9,794 nucleotides of DNA from CAKSIW01 sp045576435 (GTDB taxonomy: Bacteria > Bacillota > Clostridia > Monoglobales > Monoglobaceae): contig JAZNGL010000080.1 of assembly GCA_045576435.1 (NCBI GenBank), positions 1-9,794 of the forward strand. The letters are read 5' to 3'. Of the stretch, positions 7,540 through 9,794 are shown one piece after another; position 1 is the first letter of the stretch, and each line of letters starts with the position of its first letter. Under the pieces are notes generated by a model, which worked only from the letters and a program-made list of their open reading frames with translations, searched no databases and had not been told where the DNA came from. The position numbers were made by a program, and so were the translations under genes.

Positions 7540-9599
7540 TTTAATTCCACACCCTTTATTCGTTTTTTTATTTTTCGTGCGATTGAATCATATTCATTTT
7601 CACGCTTATTTCGATTTATCTCATCAATTTTTATACAAATGCTAAAATGTCTGAGTGCTGCACGAACATATTCTCTTGCAAATTGTCTGAACTCGTTTTT
7701 TATTTCAAAACCAAAGCTTTCGGAAATCATATCCAAAAAGAACTCAACACGTTTTGTTGCAGCCTTCATGGCGGCTTGCAGTGAAGAGACATCTAAAGAA
7801 TTTATATATTCCTTGCAGAGCGGATTTATTATCATTGTTGCCACATCGCCAAGTGTGATTTCCATAAATCTTTTATCGTTGTTCTTTATATTTTTCTGCT
7901 TTTTTAACTCTCCAAACAACTCAAATATCAAAGCATTTTCAAAAACATTCCTCTCAAAATCCACTTTTTCACGTAATTGCATTTTCTCATGGCGAAGCAC
8001 ACGGTTTTCCGCCTTCAATTTATGCAATGTCTTTTTATCTTCCTTCCTGAGCTGCACTCTTTCTATATTTTTCTTTGATTTTCGTCGATATATCCTTTCC
8101 AGTTTCTTTTCAACAAGCTCAAAATCAATACGGTTATTCTCTAAATCCGCAAGAACAACACGAATTTTAACCCTATCACCAATGGTAAACATCCGCTTAT
8201 TTCTCATCCCTATAAGCGAAATACCGCTTTCTGAAATGATATATACGTCGTCTTCAATTGTTCTCGCAGCAACAAAACCTTCAACAGTGTTCTCAAGTTC
8301 AACAAAAAATCCTGAGCCAACAATGTGCGTTACAACACCATCATATTCCTCTCCAACTTTTTGTGCCATATACTCAGTTTTTTTAACCGACTTCCACGTC
8401 ATCTCCGCATCATATGCATTAATTTCTGCAGCAGACGACGAAAATGCGGCACCCATAACAAATTCTTTTAATTCCTCAAATCTTTTTGCCTCAATTTCTC
8501 CTTTGAGACTTTCTTTCAGAATTCTGTGCACCGCCAAATCAGGATATCTTCTGATGGGCGATGTAAAATGGCAATAATCATTAAAAGCCAAACCAAAATG
8601 TCCTAAATTTTTCTCGCTATATTCCGCTTTTGCCATTGTCCTTAAAACAAGATAGTTAACCACATCAAAGCAATCCAAATTTTCAACGGAAGTAAGAATT
8701 TTTTGAAATTCTTTGGGCTGCATATCTATGCTATATCTGAATTCCACACCAAGTTCAGGTAATACCATGCTTAGCCTTTCAACACGCATTAAATCAGGCT
8801 TTTCATGAACTCTATAAACACAGGGCAATCTTTTGCTGATAAAATGTTTGGCAATAGTTTTATTGCAAATGAGCATAAACTCTTCAATTATACTATTAGA
8901 AAGAGTTATTGGATATTTCTCAACCGATATCGGTTTCCCTTGAAAATCAAGAGTTATTCTTGATTCATGGGAGCTGAATTCAATTGACCCCTCTTTAATT
9001 CGTTTTTTCTTCAACACTCCCGCCAAACGTTTCATATGATGCAAAGACGACAAAATATGCGAATATTCGGTTGAAAGTTTCTCATCTCCATCAAGTATTT
9101 TCGTTACATTATCATATGTCATTCTCGCACATGATTTTATAAAACTTTCACAAATTCTGTAGCTTTCCACCTCTCCTCTGGGCGTAATCTCCATAAATAC
9201 CGAAATTGTTAAACGAATTTCATCAGGCTTTAAGCTACACAACTCATTTGATAACTCAAACGGAAGCATTGGAATCACCGTATCAATCAGATAAACACTT
9301 GTTCCTCTGATAAAAGCTGCTCGGTCTATAGCAGAGCCTTCTTTAACATAGTTGGTAACATCTGCTATGTGAACTCCTAAAAGGTAGTTGTTGTTATCAA
9401 GCAATTTAACAGATACTGCATCATCAAAATCCTTTGCATCATCACCATCTATTGTAAAAATCTGTTCTTTTGTTAAGTCTAGTCTGCCTTCAATTTCTTT
9501 TTTGCTAACTACTTTAGGCATTTTTTCAACTTGAGCTAAAACTGATGGGGAGAATTGCGGCATTATATGATAGGCATTTAACAAATCAATGAAGGTCAT
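7536..9599 (-). CDS. RNase II/R-family exoribonuclease without N-terminal cold-shock domains and with long C-terminal extension
   Basis: This 687-residue protein belongs to the RNB family of 3'-to-5' exoribonucleases, which degrade RNA to mononucleotides in the cytoplasm. The RNB catalytic core (about 38-380) has FTIDGDDAKDFDDAVSV, with Asp51, Asp57, Asp59 and Asp60 matching the metal-binding aspartates, and HFTSPIRRYPDL (344-355). An S1 RNA-binding domain follows (about 416-497). Unlike typical RNase R, the protein starts only about 35 residues before the core; the helix-turn-helix and two cold-shock domains are absent. After S1 comes an extension of about 190 residues: a very basic, probably coiled-coil stretch (498-550), then a helical region (551-687) that I do not recognise. 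GGAGG 7 nt before the ATG and an in-frame stop just upstream fix the start. Because of the unusual architecture I give no symbol; an rnr-like role is likely. Confidence 0.88.
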   Translation of the reverse strand: MTFIDLLNAYHIMPQFSPSVLAQVEKMPKVVSKKEIEGRLDLTKEQIFTIDGDDAKDFDDAVSVKLLDNNNYLLGVHIADVTNYVKEGSAIDRAAFIRGTSVYLIDTVIPMLPFELSNELCSLKPDEIRLTISVFMEITPRGEVESYRICESFIKSCARMTYDNVTKILDGDEKLSTEYSHILSSLHHMKRLAGVLKKKRIKEGSIEFSSHESRITLDFQGKPISVEKYPITLSNSIIEEFMLICNKTIAKHFISKRLPCVYRVHEKPDLMRVERLSMVLPELGVEFRYSIDMQPKEFQKILTSVENLDCFDVVNYLVLRTMAKAEYSEKNLGHFGLAFNDYCHFTSPIRRYPDLAVHRILKESLKGEIEAKRFEELKEFVMGAAFSSSAAEINAYDAEMTWKSVKKTEYMAQKVGEEYDGVVTHIVGSGFFVELENTVEGFVAARTIEDDVYIISESGISLIGMRNKRMFTIGDRVKIRVVLADLENNRIDFELVEKKLERIYRRKSKKNIERVQLRKEDKKTLHKLKAENRVLRHEKMQLREKVDFERNVFENALIFELFGELKKQKNIKNNDKRFMEITLGDVATMIINPLCKEYINSLDVSSLQAAMKAATKRVEFFLDMISESFGFEIKNEFRQFAREYVRAALRHFSICIKIDEINRNKRENEYDSIARKIKKRIKGVELK

Positions 9600-9611
9600 C
9601 TATCTTCCTCC
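9600..9611 (-). promoter_or_regulatory. Ribosome binding site and in-frame stop fixing the ribonuclease start
   Basis: On the minus strand GGAGG (9607-9611) lies 7 nt before the ATG at 9597-9599. The codon directly before the ATG is TAG (9600-9602), and two further in-frame stops occur within the next 40 bp upstream. The short N-terminus is therefore what is translated now, not a mis-chosen start. Confidence 0.8.
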
Positions 9612-9625
9612 GTTTTATAAAATAT

Positions 9626-9647
9626 GGTTTTAGTATATACCAAAACC
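9626..9647. repeat. Near-perfect 22 bp palindrome upstream of the ribonuclease gene; operator candidate
   Basis: Arms GGTTTT (9626-9631) and AAAACC (9642-9647) surround the self-complementary core GTATATAC (9633-9640). Only the pair at 9632/9641 breaks the symmetry. On the minus strand it contains TGGTATATACT, which resembles an extended -10, with no good -35. It could be a regulator binding site over the promoter, or a stem at the 5' end of the transcript. No T-run follows directly on either strand, so a terminator is less likely. Confidence 0.5.
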
Positions 9648-9671
9648 GCTCCAAATATTGAACTGAACCAG

Positions 9672-9690
9672 TTTGTGCAGACAGCACAAA
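9672..9690. repeat. Hairpin inside the IS end
   Basis: TTTGTGC (9672-9678) and GCACAAA (9684-9690) pair perfectly across a 5 nt loop, between the transposase stop and the IS tip. It may limit transcription across the IS end or be part of the transposase binding site; the sequence does not decide which. Confidence 0.5.
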
Positions 9691-9717
9691 AACACCCCTA
9701 TGGGATAAAAATTTAGT

Positions 9718-9794
9718 TTAAGCAACATACTGACATCGCATTTCTTGTGGTGTCAGTTTTGTTTTTAATTGTATTCTCTCATTGTTGTAAAAAT
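9718..9794 (-). CDS. IS3-family transposase (OrfB), C-terminal 24 codons only
   Basis: Reading the minus strand from the right edge gives the tail FYNNERIQLKTKLTPQEMR, a few more residues and a TAA stop at 9718-9720. The FYN-x-x-RIQ-x-K...L(T/S)P-x-E-x-R pattern is the usual end of the DDE integrase domain of IS3-family OrfB transposases. The catalytic residues and the start of the gene lie beyond the window, so whether the element is intact cannot be judged. Confidence 0.85.
   Translation of the reverse strand, partial: FYNNERIQLKTKLTPQEMRCQYVA

Larger units (their letters stand above)
9659..9794 (-). mobile_element. End of an IS3-family insertion sequence, rest outside window
   Basis: The plus-strand sequence from 9659, beginning TGAACTGAACC, resembles the terminal inverted repeat of IS3-family elements of the IS150 type, which start with TG. 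It is followed 58 bp in by the stop codon of an IS3-type transposase on the minus strand. Only one end is present, so the second inverted repeat and the target duplication cannot be checked. The boundary at 9659 is my estimate from the TG start and could be off by a few bases. Confidence 0.75.

Noticed and set aside
7432..8577. A 381-codon open frame on the plus strand
   Set aside because: It is antisense to the ribonuclease and dehydrogenase genes, whose motifs are unmistakable. Its translation is low-complexity, rich in Ser and Phe, and matches no family I know.

Overview
The window looks like a chromosomal segment of a low-GC Gram-positive bacterium, most likely an anaerobic member of the Clostridia. 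This is inferred from the AT-rich DNA, strong GGAGG-type ribosome binding sites, TATAAT/extended -10 promoters, a secreted protein ending in three S-layer homology (SLH) modules, and protein sequences that read like clostridial members of their families. No rRNA, tRNA, CRISPR array or known riboswitch was seen.

Layout, left to right. (1) A glucuronate isomerase gene (uxaC, minus strand, 3' end outside the window) is divergent from an AraC-type regulator (plus strand). The 272 bp between them carry two outward promoters and several inverted repeats, which suggests a hexuronate-use locus with a local regulator. (2) A YbaK-type aminoacyl-tRNA deacylase gene follows the regulator on the same strand after a 50 bp gap with no convincing terminator. 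(3) A well-formed promoter, with an 11 bp tandem repeat just upstream, drives a GTG-started 852-residue exported protein: phosphodiester glycosidase (NAGPA-like) domain, beta-sandwich spacers, three SLH modules. An MgtE magnesium transporter gene follows 25 bp later, so the two probably form one operon. (4) A GC-containing hairpin closes this operon and also the convergent operon on the minus strand. (5) That minus-strand operon has an RNase II/R-family exoribonuclease gene followed, with a 4 bp ATGA overlap, by a FabG-like short-chain dehydrogenase gene. The ribonuclease lacks the usual N-terminal cold-shock domains and has a C-terminal extension of about 190 residues. (6) The right edge holds one end of an IS3-family insertion sequence, including the last 24 codons of its transposase. 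It lies about 59 bp upstream of the ribonuclease start codon, with a near-perfect 22 bp palindrome in between.

Most of the window is ordinary housekeeping and accessory content. The items most worth a second look are the atypical ribonuclease with the IS and palindrome upstream of it, the pairing of an SLH-anchored glycosidase with mgtE, and the repeat-rich promoters. I do not see a clear, wholly new multi-gene system.
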